Below, one piece after another: positions 1-12,198 of a stretch of DNA of 64,000 bases (position 1 is its first letter; every line of letters begins with the position of its first letter). The stretch spans positions 1,550,001 to 1,614,000 of the forward strand of contig KN832871.1 in assembly GCA_000827325.1 (NCBI GenBank). Reading direction: 5' to 3'. Source of the stretch: Oidiodendron maius Zn (Eukaryota > Ascomycota > Leotiomycetes > Myxotrichaceae). Made by a program: the position numbers and the translations under genes. The notes beneath the pieces were generated by a model that had not been told where the DNA came from, made no database searches, and saw nothing but the letters and a program-made list of their open reading frames with translations.

Positions 1-430
1 CCCTCTACAATATTATATCCCACCCCTCCCCCCCAACGACGCGACTCCGCAACTTGACAAGACACACATTCTCCCTCGTCTTCGACCACTCCCCCCGGCC
101 CCGGACAAACCCTACTACGACGATGCTGTCAGCTGCGCAACTGTAAGATAGATCGCCGCATCTCTCACTCCCCGCCCCAGACCGCCCCCTCGCCCCTCGC
201 CCGCGCCGTCGCGGTATCCGTGCGTACGGTGTGTAGTGCGACAGTGCGTGCGTGCGCTGCCGTGAACCCAGGCTCCCTTCCCAGGCGATCTGGTCTGGTC
301 TGGTCGTACTGCTGCTCCGGTATAAACGAAAAAAACCGTCCCCTGGCCGGCAGCCGCCTCGTCGTCCTCGTCCTCCCCACTCTGCCTCCTTCCCTCGACC
401 CAGCAATCCGATGGCCGTGTGAGCCAAACG
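1..430 (+). promoter_or_regulatory. 5' leader/promoter of the C2H2 gene with two tiny upstream ORFs
   Basis: This CT-rich stretch precedes the zinc-finger gene. It holds two short upstream ORFs: a 7-codon one at 123-146 (ATG..TAA) and a 3-codon one at 411-422 (ATG GCC GTG TGA) that ends only 8 nt before the main ATG at 431. The TAA of the first uORF lies in CTGTAAGA, which also resembles a splice donor, so a leader intron is possible. No TATA box is evident. Long ORFs here on either strand are composition artefacts. Confidence 0.5.
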
Positions 431-2056
431 ATGACGGCTGTCGAGAACCTCTCTCCTCCTCACCCTCCCCCCGCCCCGCCGCCTGCGTCCGCCGCCGACG
501 ACGAGCTCTACCACTCGGACGATGTGGGTTTGCGAGACACGCCGCCTCTAAAGCCCAGGAAGGTCAGACTGCAGCCGTCACCGAGCCCGCCGCTCGCAAT
601 CCCCTCGCCTGAAGTCACCCCCGACTCCAGCCCGGACCCCCCAGATCGCAAACGCCCCCAACGAGATTCAAATCGCCGTCGCTATCGTAACAGCTATCGT
701 CCCAGCCAGGGCGATGCTGTCTTGATCCACTTCATGGGCGGTGGCAAGAATCCCGAAATTGCGGGCCACGCCGGCCAGGAGCCGCTGGCTGGCGACGACG
801 AGGAGGATGACGGCCACGACTCCCACCGGGGCGCGACTGCCGTCGACGACGTCGAGAAGGGGGTGCACCAGCCCAGTCTGGCCGCTATCGCTCAGGGTGC
901 GCTGGCTCAGCACGGCCAGACCGCGCAGGAGCTCGCGGCGACGCAGCGGTCCCAGGACAATGCTGCGCAGAGGGTGGTTGGCGGCGAGCGCATCGACGAG
1001 ATAAGGTCCTCAATTCCCTCAATCGCCTCTGCCTACGCAGGTGACGCTCGCAGACCGCCATCGCCAGACGCCTCACTCAAGCAGGAGGTAAGGACGCCTT
1101 CGACAGGTGGCCTGCCACCCATCCGCCAGCACTCGCCCAAGTCACACCTTGCCAATGGCAATGGGACGGGCCCCATAACGCTTCCCTCAATCACCGCGCA
1201 GCTGGGAGATCTCAGCCACCTCACTGATGTCGCCGCGGCAGGAGACTCCCCTTTTCCCCAATCCCCTCCTCCACGACCACCTCATCGATACTCGGGGCCG
1301 CCGAACCACGGCTCCCCCCCAAAGTCCCCGAACGACGCCTTCCGCCGAGGCTTGCCCTCGCCGAGCGGGCCGGGGCACTACTACTACACCCAGGGCAATC
1401 ACCAGAGGGTTGCCCAGCCTGATGGGACGCAATATGCCAGCTCGGGAGACTACAGCAGCAGCAATACGGAGACGCCTAGCACGGATCAGTCGGCGCCTAC
1501 GCCGGCACCGGCGATTGATAGGATGAGCATAGATGGAATCACGAATCCTCAGGTGGGGGGGTATCAGTGCACATACCCAGGATGTACGGCCCAGCCGTTC
1601 CAGACACAGGTGAGTAGCTGAGCATGGATGAAAGCACGTCGGGGAGCTAATATGAACCAGTATCTGTTGAACTCCCATGCCAATGTGCACTCCTCGATTA
1701 GACCACACTACTGCCCAGTCAAAGGCTGCCCTCGAAGCGAAGGCGGAAAGGGCTTCAAGCGCAAGAACGAGATGATCCGGCACGGGTTGGTGCACGACTC
1801 GCCAGGCTACGTGTGTCCCTTCTGCCCAGATCGGGAGCACAAGTACCCGCGTCCGGACAATCTCCAGAGGTATGTTTTTTATATCTCTTTTGTTAAAGCT
1901 GTTTTACCGAGATCCGAGCTAATAGGGTCGTACAGACATGTCAGGGTTCATCACGTGGACAGGGACAAAGATGACCCCCAACTAAGAGACGTGCTTGCGC
2001 AGAGGGCCGAAGGGCCCAGCAGAGGCAGGCGGCGCCGAGGAGCAGCACCCTCTTGA
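431..2056 (+). CDS. C2H2 zinc-finger transcription factor, 502 aa, 3 exons
   Basis: Exons 431-1609, 1661-1869 and 1936-2056 join in phase to give 502 aa. About the first 370 residues are low-complexity and rich in Pro, Ser and Asp, typical of a disordered regulatory region. The C-terminus has three C2H2 fingers: one beginning YQCTYPGC and split by intron 1, one with YCPVKGC, and one with YVCPFCPD that is completed across intron 2 by RHVRVHH. A basic tail with an R/G/A-rich run follows and may be a nuclear signal. Start 431 is the first ATG of the open frame; the codon at 419 in the same frame is GTG. A nuclear DNA-binding role is inferred from the fingers; I cannot assign an ortholog. Confidence 0.85.
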
Positions 2057-2613
2057 CATTTTCTCCTGCTACCCGGTACCGCCTTGCACCGTCAGCAGAG
2101 GTTGGTGCCTGCAGCAGGTGTTTGAACTCTTTTCTAACCTAACCACGTCTGAATGCATTCGGTGTTGATGATACTGGGAGGTCCTTTCATATACGTTACT
2201 ATCTCTTCTTTGTTTTATTCTCTTTCTTGTGCGGCGGAGTGAAATGAATTTACAATCTGGCGTTCTACAAAGCAGCTGGTGTCTAAGGAAAGTTCTCGGG
2301 AGACGCAAATGATCAGATGAAATTTACGGAGTACGGGAGTATGGAACAAACACATTCAAGGAGGGGGAGAAAGTGTCCGTTTTTGAAAGGTTAGCCTGGG
2401 TGGCCTGTTTACTCTTTCTTGTCAAGCGTACCTGTAGCAGAGAAGGGCAGACATAGCATTTCGCTGATGAGAGGCACATACACAAATATCATACCTTGTG
2501 CCATAGTCTTCCAATAAGTGGTCCCTCTCAGAATCTTACATTTGAAAATCTGACTTATTAATGCTCACGATTATAACAACCTACATTCTCGACGCAAGAC
2601 ATCTTCATCCTCT
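2057..2613. other. Convergent 3' intergenic region
   Basis: The C2H2 gene and palB end facing each other, 557 bp apart. Nothing coding or repetitive is recognisable; this is 3' UTR-type sequence. Confidence 0.5.
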
Positions 2614-5354
2614 TCACCCATCTCCCGTCCCCCAAAGCCCTACCTCTACAGGTCCATCACTCAGCACCTCTACATCAACAGCATCCCCCGGCCCTCCTCC
2701 CAACCTCTCCACAACGATCCACAGCCCCCCCGGCACCGCTCTCGCCGGGCTGACATCCAGATCGACCGTCCTCACGCCCATCGGGGCATCGTTAAACTCC
2801 CCTTGATCACTAACATCCAGCACGAGCTTATTCGGGCCCTGGCCCCTCTCCACCGCAACTCTCGCTAGAGGCCTTCTCGCTGCCTGGCCCTGCACGGCCC
2901 TCGCCACGACTCTCAACCTCGTCATCCGCACCGTCGTCAGCGGCGCCAGCATTCTCTCCACGCCTTCTTGGAAAATGATTCTCGGAAGCCGCAAGCTCAA
3001 TCGCCCCGCCTCTTCGTTCGGAATAGGCGCGATGGAGCAAGAGACCGCGGCACAGATGCGCAACGTAAACGTCCCCGTCTGCCCTGCCTCGAACGTCGAG
3101 CATACTATGGTATATCTACCTTCTGACACCCGGGGAATACTGACCAGTGCGCACCCCCTTCGATACTCCCCCGACTCGCCTAAAATATCGCGCGCCGTGA
3201 CCGCAGACACGCGATTGCCGCCACCCCAGACAAGGCTGACGTGGACTGCGATATCCTTGACCGGTGTTTCGAGGAAGAGGGTCAGAGGTGTGGGAGATGG
3301 GATGCGGATACTGAATTGCGGGTTCGAGGGGTATTTAGGGGAGTGGGCGTTTCCGCCTGCGGAGCTGCGATTCCAAATGCCAGAGATGGTAGAGAGGTTG
3401 GGAAGGGGATCAGGGGCAGGATATGCGGTCAGGGGCGAGCGTGAGAAGAATGAGAGCGTGAAGGAGTATTTCGGAAGGGGGAGGTCGTGTTGGGCGGCGG
3501 CGAGGGTGTAAGCCTTTCCGGGAGTCATGTCGAGACGAGCGAGGGTCTGGGGGGAATCGACAAAGGCACCACGGTGCATGGCGTCGTCGCCGAGATAGAC
3601 GCGGCGGCCGTCCGCGTCGAAGATGTACAGACTGATGAACCCGAGTGCGATGGAGGCGTCAGATAGGGGCTTTTCTTTGACAATCTCTTGCTCGCCCGTG
3701 GCGAAGTGCCGGCTTAAGAGGATCCAAGCTGTGGTCTCAACGTCACTCTTCACGGTGTACTGCGGGTTGTAGATGAAGGAGTCCGTGTTCTTGATAGGTG
3801 CCATGGTCCAGGAGAAGTGGTGGTCTTGACGGTGGAGGAAGAGCCCCGGGTTCCAGTTGAGATAGAGAGACTCGAAGTGCTGCACGACATCCTCGTAGTC
3901 CATCCAGAACGTGCCAGGCATTGTGGGCGATCTTTCTGGAAGCGCCTGACTCAGATCTTTGGTCCAAGACTGACCTTCCTCTTCTTCTGTCTGCACTCGG
4001 AACCCCTTCCAAACCATGCCGTCGCACCACGGATTTTTAATCAGTAGCTGGCGTTGTGAGCCTGTCTCTTTCATGTCCAGTATCGCGTAATCATGTGCGC
4101 CGGCCAGACCCAGCTCCTTCTCTTCTTTGCAGGTCAACTTCCCCGTGCCCAGTGTTATCATAACATCTCCGTACTCGAATGCCTTGAGCACCCGATTCCA
4201 GAGTTTCTCGGGATTTAGGTCGTCGCTATATTAACAGTTAGCAATATAACTGTATTCAGGGGTAATACCTGCCTTTGGAGAAATACCTGCTCCGGTATCC
4301 AGCCTGTTAGTACCCAAAGGTCCGTGCCTGAATTGGAACCCGGAAAGTCATATCCACCCCTCACTTTCAAATAGGCTTTCTCAACCAGTGCTGGCCACAT
4401 CAGTTGAGGGTTGTTTCTGTCGATCACGTGAAGGCTACGTGAGGACGTCGAAGTGGGGAGCCGGTCGTCAATAGTGACCTTTCTGAAGCAGCCATTGAAG
4501 TGAAAACGAAATATGTACTTCCCACTCCTCGAAACTTGAGGCCGCTCTTTGGATTTGTCATAGGGGTAAATTAGAGAGCCAAGGAGCTTCAACACAACTT
4601 AGCATTGTTTTGATGCGGCCTAGAGAAGAGGAATACCGTTTGATGGCCTTTGCTGACTCGCGCTGCGCCTGCACAGAGACTAGCTACCACGGAACAATCA
4701 GTAGTTACGTCTTGAACCAGATCGGGTTCATGAACTTTTGTCATTATAGAGGCGTCATCAACTTTCCTCTGTTCATCAGAATGAGTCTGTTCGATTACCC
4801 TACGCCACCCAGCAAATATTCCCTTCTGGGCATCTGATAAATTTAAATCCACTACATCCCTATCGAGTTTTGTTTCAGGCCTTTGGTTTTTTTGGGGCGG
4901 GGGGGAGTTGGAACGGATCTGAAGACTTACGTGTATAAATCTGGCACGTGCTCAAACACAGAGTTTTGCGGATCAGAAGTCCAGGGAGGGAAAATAAAGC
5001 CGTGCAGTTTCGAACCCTCGAGGAGAATGATCTCTTCACTGCGGGTGAGTGATCTGTTCGAGATAGGGGCCTTGAGAACGCTGGCATTTAACTTTGAAGG
5101 TGTCCAACTCGCAGACTTCTTAATCTCCTCAGCTTTTGACAGTAGACGCTCAAAGCGGCTGCGGAGTCTTGCTCTTTCGTTATCGTTGCTTGTATTTTTG
5201 AATGCTTCCATATATAGCTCTGCAGCAGCAACGGCATTCTTAAAGGCCTCATCTTTGGTGCGGGCCCTGTCAACACTGGATTCGGCTTCCTAGGTTGTGT
5301 CAGCAAAGGGAGCAAGCGAAGGGGCAATTGTTCTACTAGTGCTTTTGCTTCCAT
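2614..5354 (-). CDS. palB: Calpain-like cysteine protease PalB/Rim13, 841 aa, 5 exons
   Basis: Exons read on the minus strand: 5354-5337, 5289-4931, 4859-4637, 4586-4273 and 4225-2614. Total length is 841 aa, close to known fungal PalB proteins (about 850 aa). An N-terminal helical region of about 85 residues looks like the MIT domain that binds ESCRT-III. The calpain catalytic triad is visible: Cys in TTDCSVVASL (about residue 181), His in GAHDYAILD (about 349) and Asn in LIKNPW (about 369). In this family PalB is the presumed protease that cleaves PacC/Rim101 in the ambient-pH pathway at endosomal ESCRT platforms. Exon 1 is only 18 nt. Intron 4 (4272-4226) starts with GC rather than GT: only AAAG|GCAGGT keeps the frame and the conserved residues. 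Homology assignment is strong. Confidence 0.93.
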
Positions 5355-6020
5355 CCTGCCGCAATCCTCACACGGCAGTCAGCTTAGTATTCATAGGTGC
5401 ATATCTGTGGGATAATTCATGATGTGGAAGGAAATATATGTCATCCAGGTCTGACGAGCTTCGGGCGAAAATGGCGGGGGCTATCTGGAGTACATGTTGA
5501 AACTGCCATATCAGCCGCCCGGCATTATGGTGATAGGTGATATACCATGAGAATAGTATAGCGAAAAATAAACACATCGCAAAGTACACTTCCAAGGTTG
5601 AACATTGGTGCACACACATACATGTGACGTTTTGATCCGACAGGGACTTTCCACCAACCCTTCATCAGTCGTCGGTACAGAGGCCCGGGATTCGGCCTGG
5701 CCGACATGAGTTGGACCGAGGCAACACAACATTTGCTAGCTAGAGATCCTCACACCCCTCCCGATATAGTCCGTACGCTGCACCTCTCCCGTTGTCTTAT
5801 GCCAACTTTTATTTTGAATTTATTATCTTCCTTCAGCCTGTCTCCGATACCATGATTGAAACATCGACCGTGTAGTATTGTTCCCAATCTTCTTCCTGCA
5901 TCTGCCGTCCCGCGCCGTTCACCTTTCGTCGTTGGAATCAGCACCCGCTGTATCGTGCCTCTCTGTCCGGAACATTCTCCCTGACCGAGACATCTATTCG
6001 ATTTCTGTACTTCCCGCACG
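5355..6020. promoter_or_regulatory. Shared divergent promoter region (palB / carrier)
   Basis: 666 bp lie between two divergent starts. No gene is supported here; short ORFs on the minus strand do not resemble proteins. No specific factor site was recognised. Confidence 0.4.
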
Positions 6021-7184
6021 ATGGCCGGGCAGTCAAAAGAAGCCCCGATCCCTCCATGGGGTCTTGCGGTTGCAGGGGCAACAGGTGCAGTAATTGCTAA
6101 TGCCATGGTCTATCCGCTAGACATGTGGGTTCTCTTGCATCCTACACTTTCTCTCGTGTTTCTCGCAGGCCGGACCAATTGCTGATATGAACGTCTCTAT
6201 CCAGCGTCAAGACACGCCTTCAAGTGCAAGTAAAGCGGAAGCCAACCGACCCCGCTCCAACGGGCGATGACCCCATTCACTACAACTCCACTTGGGATGC
6301 TATTTCAAAGATTGTTGAAGATGATGGCATCCTGGGCCTCTACACGGGCATTAACGGCGCCCTCATCGGTGTTGCATCAACAAACTTTGCCTATTTCTAC
6401 TGGTATTCAGTTGTGCGAACACTTTATCTCTCATCACAAAAGGTGCCTTCGCCTCCCGGCACATTAATTGAGTTATCACTTGGAGCGGTTGCTGGTGCTA
6501 TTGCACAGGTTTTCACCATTCCCGTGGCAGTCGTCACTACCCGCCAGCAAACACAAAGCAAGAGCGAGAAGAAGGGGATGATTGAGACTGCTCGTGATGT
6601 GATAAACAGCGAGGATGGTTGGAGTGGGCTCTGGAGAGGGCTCAAGGCTAGTTTGGTGCTAGTCGTCAATCCTGCTATCACGTATGGCGCATACCAAAGA
6701 CTCAAGGATATCATGTTCCCTGGGAAAACAAACCTCAGACCCTGGGAAGCATTTCGTGCGTCTTCTGTCTCTCTTTGCGGTTCTTTACTGACCAATGATA
6801 GTGCTCGGAGCGATGTCGAAGTCTCTCGCGACGATTGCAACACAGCCACTTATTGTGGCGAAGGTTGGGCTTCAATCGAAGCCACCTCCATCTCGGAAAG
6901 GGAAGCCGTTCAAGGGCTTTGTCGAGGTAATGAAATTCATCGTCGACAACGAAGGCCCACTGGCTCTGTTCAAGGGTATCGCTCCGCAGATATCCAAAGG
7001 TCTTCTTGTTCAAGGTCTTCTCATGATGACAAAAGAGCGGTGGGTTTAATAGCCTGAACTCCTTAATGAAATGCTGATTCGATACAGTTTCGAATTATTA
7101 TTTATTCTCCTCTTCCGCTACATGAGAAAAGTCAGGTCAGAACAACTTCTGAGGGCCAGTCAACTAGCAGCATCAAAGGCCTGA
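6021..7184 (+). CDS. ANT1: Peroxisomal-type adenine nucleotide carrier (Ant1/PMP47-like), 329 aa, 4 exons
   Basis: Exons 6021-6124, 6205-6755, 6802-7039 and 7088-7184 close to 329 aa. The protein has the three repeats of the mitochondrial carrier family with six predicted membrane helices. Signature motifs are PLDIVKTRLQ in repeat 1, IPVAVVTTRQQ in repeat 2 and QPLIVAKVGLQ in repeat 3; the second and third are the altered versions typical of PMP47/Ant1/PMP34 rather than canonical PxDxxK. The family exchanges ATP for AMP across the peroxisomal membrane, supplying ATP for fatty-acid activation and beta-oxidation. The C-terminal tail is basic. Peroxisomal location and substrate are inferred from family resemblance. 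The start is the first ATG giving the expected short N-terminus MAGQSK. Confidence 0.88.
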
Positions 7185-7924
7185 GTTTGCAATGGTTATG
7201 AGGTAGATGTGATATTAGAATGGTCTTGCTTTACGTCATTTAGAAAGGATATCAAAGAGCTTGTCTTAAGACTGGCGTGGCGTTTACAAGAGTCGTGTGT
7301 ATATATACAGCCACGGGTATCTACAGCTAGTGGCAACCCATTTCTTGAAACAACAGTTCGAGCGGAATCATGGCCCTGGGATATGTCGATCCCCTACTCT
7401 TCTACTCTAACTTCTCCTACACTATCGTGGAGAGCCAGCATCTGACAATCATATATCTTTGACAACTGTAGGAGCTTGAAGCCTCTTCACAAATCCTGAT
7501 GGAAGCAACAGGGCTAAGTGCCGTTACCTATCAATCAAAGGTTGACCAGCAAACACCATTGGGACTGATCTCTCAGTAGAAATCTTAGGTGAAACTCAAT
7601 AAGTAGGAGGCTGAAGGCAGAGAGCCAGGGACTTCAGTAGGCAGAACTCTGTACAGTCTAGAGAGTGAGACCTCAGTAGGCTCTTTAGGACCAGGTGGCC
7701 TAGGTATCAGTTACTAAAAATAAAGGAGTCTTTAGAAATTTCAATTCCGTAGAAGAAATCAAATGCAAACGCCTATTCCAGCTGAAAACTACGTCACGTG
7801 ATAAGACTCGCTTAAATTGCTAGCTTTTATGGGGTTGCGATCCCACAATGTCAATCGGGTGACGAGAATCAACTTATGAGAAAATTCACACCTTCCTCAA
7901 GCCAGCTCTCCAAGTACCTTCACA
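7185..7924. other. Intergenic region carrier-eL29
   Basis: 740 bp without a supported gene. Several CAGTAGG-containing short repeats occur around 7570-7690, but no inverted ends or coding remnant was found. The last 100 bp are the eL29 promoter/leader. Confidence 0.4.
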
Positions 7925-8402
7925 ATGGCGAGTATGTGACCTGATTCTCTTATCGATCCTCTCACACATCTTACACTTCCTACACTCTCCAATCTCCCCT
8001 TTCTACTCTATCTGGCTACCAACATCTGTCACCACCCTTCGAAAAGTTTATCTTCTCTCCAGATTCATCAATTAACTTGTAAATAGAAAGCAAGAACAGC
8101 AGTCAGCACAATCAGAATAAAAAGGCGCATAGGAATGGGTACGATACGGGTTGTTGGTGTGATGCTGTGAAATTATGAGTGCTAACATGGACACGACATA
8201 AAGTATTAAGAAGCCGAAGACCTCGAGATATCCGTCCCTAAAGGGAACTGATCCAAAGTTCCGAAGAAACCACAGACATGCGCTGCACGGAACGGCGAAG
8301 GCCTTGGTTTGTCTACCCTGAACCTACTGGTCACGAATGGACCTAGTACTAACACATTTTTTATAGAAGGAACTGAAGGAAGGGAAGCGGGAGTCGGCAT
8401 GA
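7925..8402 (+). CDS. RPL29: 60S ribosomal protein eL29, 65 aa, 4 exons
   Basis: Exons 7925-7931 (only 7 nt), 8087-8138, 8204-8306 and 8367-8402 join to 65 aa. The product begins MAKSKNSSQHNQNKKAHRNG and continues with KKPKTSRYPSLKGTDPKFRR and NHRHALHGTAKAL, the hallmark of eukaryotic ribosomal protein eL29, a component of the large cytosolic subunit. All six splice sites are GT-AG and phases agree. The first intron (155 nt) is longer than most in the window, as is common in fungal ribosomal protein genes. The C-terminus ends KELKEGKRESA. The gene is easily missed because no exon exceeds 35 codons. Confidence 0.95.
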
Positions 8403-9814
8403 AGAGCATGATGAGGCGTCCTCTTTGCTAGGTTTGGTGGCGATAACTGTGTTTGCAAAGGTTGCATTGTACAAGCGGATTTGGACAGGCCGACATCTGC
8501 GACAGATGCTTCTGAAGGCCAAGAGCGATAGTCCAGGGTCACAGAAATCAGCATCAGCAATTTCACACCATGTGTGCAGTTCACCTGGATCAATTGCATT
8601 TGTGATGACGTTCAAATATGGCATTTGTGTGTATAGCTTCCCGAGCCTCCCCATGCTCGTCAGCTAAAGGGATTCTATATCTTCATGCCAAGATCAATTC
8701 CACGACCCTCTCATTACCAAACACTTTTCCTCGATTCTCCACGAGGTACTAGTGCATGAAGATTGGGTTACATATCACTTGGAAACTCTCCACTAGGTGG
8801 CCGTGTTACCATATGTGGCGCGATGCTATAGGGCAACTGTGTCATGGAATTTCAACTTGTGTAATATGTCCACTGGATATGTAAAGCCCGTATTAGATAG
8901 ATGTTAAGTATGCCAGATATTGATGCAAGTAGAAGGCTGGGGAATCATTGAAGTATTTACAGGCATGACGCCTTAGCAACTTGGCCCCGGCAAAGAGGAG
9001 CCACATAACTTAGCTCCTAAATGTCCAGAAGCTCGTAAAATAAGAGAATGTATCCGAAATTCTTAAACCGCCAGCTATACCAAGGTATCGAGGCATTAAC
9101 CGCGTCTGGCGAATATCGTGTTTTGCGTGCTCTGGCCAAAAGCGAATATAAGCGCCTGTGTGAGGCGTTAACGTTAAGAGAGCGAGTCGCTGCCTTCAGC
9201 TTCGGCTTCAGCCCTCCCACCCACTCCTAATCCTCACCACTGTCGACACGACGAGCGCCGGGAGACTGTTCCTTTCGTTCCTTTGCCTCGCTGTTATAGC
9301 CGGTCGTCTTTTGTGTTCTTGCTCCGATCGCTGTGAGTCCGTGCGCCTTCTCCATCCCTCTCATGTTCGTCGTCGTGTGAAGACGGGTTTGCCCTGTGCC
9401 TATTCTGACCTTTGATAACTCGTCGTCCAACGCTGACCACCAACCCCCTCCTTCAGACGAGTGAATTCTCCTTTGAGGCCAGCGGGACTGCAGGAGCTCT
9501 TCCTCTTGAACCTCGAACCTCACACTCCCCTATCCGTCCCCTCGCACAACCACGCAAGGACAAGAACCGCAACCCGCCCTCGACAAAGACCCCTCATTTT
9601 CGACCCTAGGCTGACTGCATTGAGCCCTTTCCTGGCATAATAATTCGTCCCAAAGTACCAGCCACTTCTCAGGCCCGTCTCGTTCGACGACGGTGCATTG
9701 ACGTCTGACGGCGCGTTAGATCGAAAAGGCTTTTGTTTCAGATTCTCCATCTCCCGAGTCCATCTCTCGAGGACCACTTCCGTCAGCCTGCTTGATCTAC
9801 CCTCGCACGCTACC
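8403..9814. promoter_or_regulatory. Intergenic region and long leader of VTS1
   Basis: About 1.4 kb. From about 9230 to 9814 it is CT-rich with CCCTC-type tracts typical of a fungal promoter and leader. The VTS1 frame is open upstream to 9698 but contains no ATG before 9815. A short ORF near 9048-9230 lacks any recognised similarity. Confidence 0.4.
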
Positions 9815-11790
9815 ATGCTCAACATGTCTGCCGTCGGTAATCGAAATAGCACGCCGGTCGAGTCAAGCAGCTCTTCCACTCTGCGTCCTCCGTCATCGCG
9901 TGCCATCGGATCCGGTCACCACCTTCGTGCCTCCGCGGATATGGCAGCCTTCTCCAGCTCTCCCTCTGCCAGCCGGGCCCGCCCGTCATCTGACTTCTAT
10001 GGTACGCAGCCGGGACAGACGCAAGGCATTCCAGAGGCCGACCCAAATGACACTCTTGCCCAGCAATGGATTGCTGATATCGACCAATACGAGATCACTT
10101 TGGAGGAAATGGCAGCGGCCACCTTGGATCAAGACTTCAAGGACGAGCTTAGCGCAATTGAACAGTGGTTCAGAGTCTTGAGCGAGGCTGAGAGGACTGC
10201 TGCTCTGTATGCCCTGCTGCAGCAGACCACACAGGTCCAAATTAGGTTCTTCATCCAAGTCCTGCAGCAGATGGGCAAGAACCACCCAATGTCTGGCGTC
10301 TTGTCTCCTGCCAATTTTGACAAAGGTACAGTCATGCACTATATATATAGCTGTCTCTCAACTAACAATCATGCTCAAGATCCCATGTCCAACCGCCTCA
10401 GCGATGCTATGAATAAGCTCAGCGTTGAAGGTTCCCGCAACTCGCTAGCCCGACCTCCCGCTACCCCTTCCACCGCTAAGAGACACTCTGGTCTTGATCC
10501 GTCGACCATCAACGCAATGTTCCCTGATGCTGCAGCTGCCATTGCGACAGAGAAGGCCAAGTTCACCCAGCAGACCGGCAACCCACCCTCCTCTAACCGA
10601 AACAGTGCTGCATATGATCCTCGGTCCTCCCTCGCTGCACCAACCATATCCGGCCCGGCGGAGGCTTCTGAGAACAATAACCAGGCCCCCGCGTCTCCCT
10701 GGGCAGCAGCCCGCCCTTCTGATCAAACTGCTCGGCCAAAATCTTCTTCCGGACAGGCCCCAATGGGCCAGTTCATGCAGCCTCCGCCATCTGCCGGTAT
10801 CCGCTCGCCTCTTACTCAAGGTTCCAACCTGCAGAACACTACAATCATTGCTCCCGACAATCAAGGCTCTGACCTACCGCTCTTGTCTCCTTACAACGCC
10901 GGCAATGGAAATTGGGCATCCATGGTTAACACTCCAATGGCTGCTAGTTTCAATACCACAGCTAGCGCGCAGCAGGCTGACATGGTTGCAAACGCCACGG
11001 CGATGAAACTAGCTGCCCTTTCCACAGTCAATAATCGGTTTGCTTTAGACGACGTTCGCAAATATCGTCGTGCCAGATCTAACGACGCTCACGGAAACAG
11101 CAACCAGGGCCCACTCTCCCCTGGAATGCCGGGAACTCTTCCTGGTGCCAATGTTGTGATGATCAACGAGCACGGCCAAGTTCTGAGCAGAGAGCAGGTC
11201 CTTGCAATGCAAGCCCAACAAAATCCTGGCTTTGTAGGTGGAAGATCTCGACCTAACTCTCCTGGTATCGCTATGCCAGGCTCCGGCTTTGGCCAGCTGG
11301 GTTTCGCCTCCCCTCAAAACAACGGCTTCCTCGCTGCTTATGATGGCGCATCGCCACTTCTCAGTAATGGCATGGGTTCCCTCAACATCGGCCCTTTCGG
11401 TGCGGCAGGCCATGAAGGCTACCTGTCCGACCATAGCGAGATGAACAGAGGCCGTTCTCCTCGTGGTAGACGCGGTAGCTCGAAGCCTCCGGAGGACCCC
11501 ACCGACCCCAGTCTTCTTCAGGACATCCCTAGCTGGCTCAGAAGCCTGAGACTCCACAAGTACACTGACAACCTCAAAGACATGAACTGGACAGAGCTCA
11601 TTGAACTTGATGATAAGGCTCTGGAGGATAGAGGTGTCAATGCTCTCGGAGCCCGACGAAAGATGCTAAAAGTCTTTGAACAGGTCAAAGGTAGAGTCCC
11701 GCGAACATCAGTTCTAGCATTTCCAATACATTCGCATAGAGGCTAATTCTTATCCCAGAAGCCAAGGCTGAAGGCAAACTCTCTGCATAA
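9815..11790 (+). CDS. VTS1: VTS1-like SAM-domain RNA-binding protein, 617 aa, 3 exons
   Basis: Exons 9815-10325, 10380-11690 and 11759-11790. The C-terminal domain ([16 protein letters not shown], then [20 protein letters not shown]) is the sterile alpha motif that in yeast Vts1 and fly Smaug binds CNGG-loop hairpins in mRNA and recruits deadenylation machinery. An N-terminal conserved block around [19 protein letters not shown], predicted helical, is followed by a long Ser/Pro/Asn/Gln-rich disordered middle. Intron 1 (10326-10379, CTAAC branch point) is 54 nt with no stop, so its retention would add 18 residues. Intron 2 hides the true C-terminus [10 protein letters not shown]. Start 9815 is the first ATG in the frame; 9824 is a second candidate. 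Confidence 0.9.
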
Positions 11791-12198
11791 TTGTCTCGCT
11801 TGTCAACTTACAGCATCCTCAAAGCTGTGAACACAACTTGTCATAATAGAAACATGGATGAAAAACGGTCAGAGAATTAGGGTGGAGTTCGAATTGGATC
11901 TGTCACGTGCGGTTGGATTTCAGTTCCGGATGGGACCTAACTGTATTTGTGTACAACGCACGCGGTGTCAAGATGATTTTAACGTGACACGACCTTCTCA
12001 GCAGCGCACCAGGCATACAGCTTGGAGATTGACAAGTCCAGGGTACCTATGTATGTAACAAGTAATTGAACTGTTTGAATACATGTGCACGCAGTATATA
12101 TTGTGAAGCAGTGAGGGGTTATATTCCAATGTCCAAGGTTGCATGTGGAGCGGATTCCTATCCAACTTTTCATAACCGTTAACTCCAATGTAGTTAAT
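11791..12198. other. Convergent 3' region VTS1-LEU2
   Basis: 408 bp between two convergent stop codons. Nothing beyond 3' UTR-type sequence is seen. Confidence 0.5.

Noticed and set aside
220-612. 130-codon plus-strand ORF overlapping the C2H2 start
   Set aside because: It is a frame shadow in GC/CT-rich sequence; the C2H2 frame explains the coding signal.
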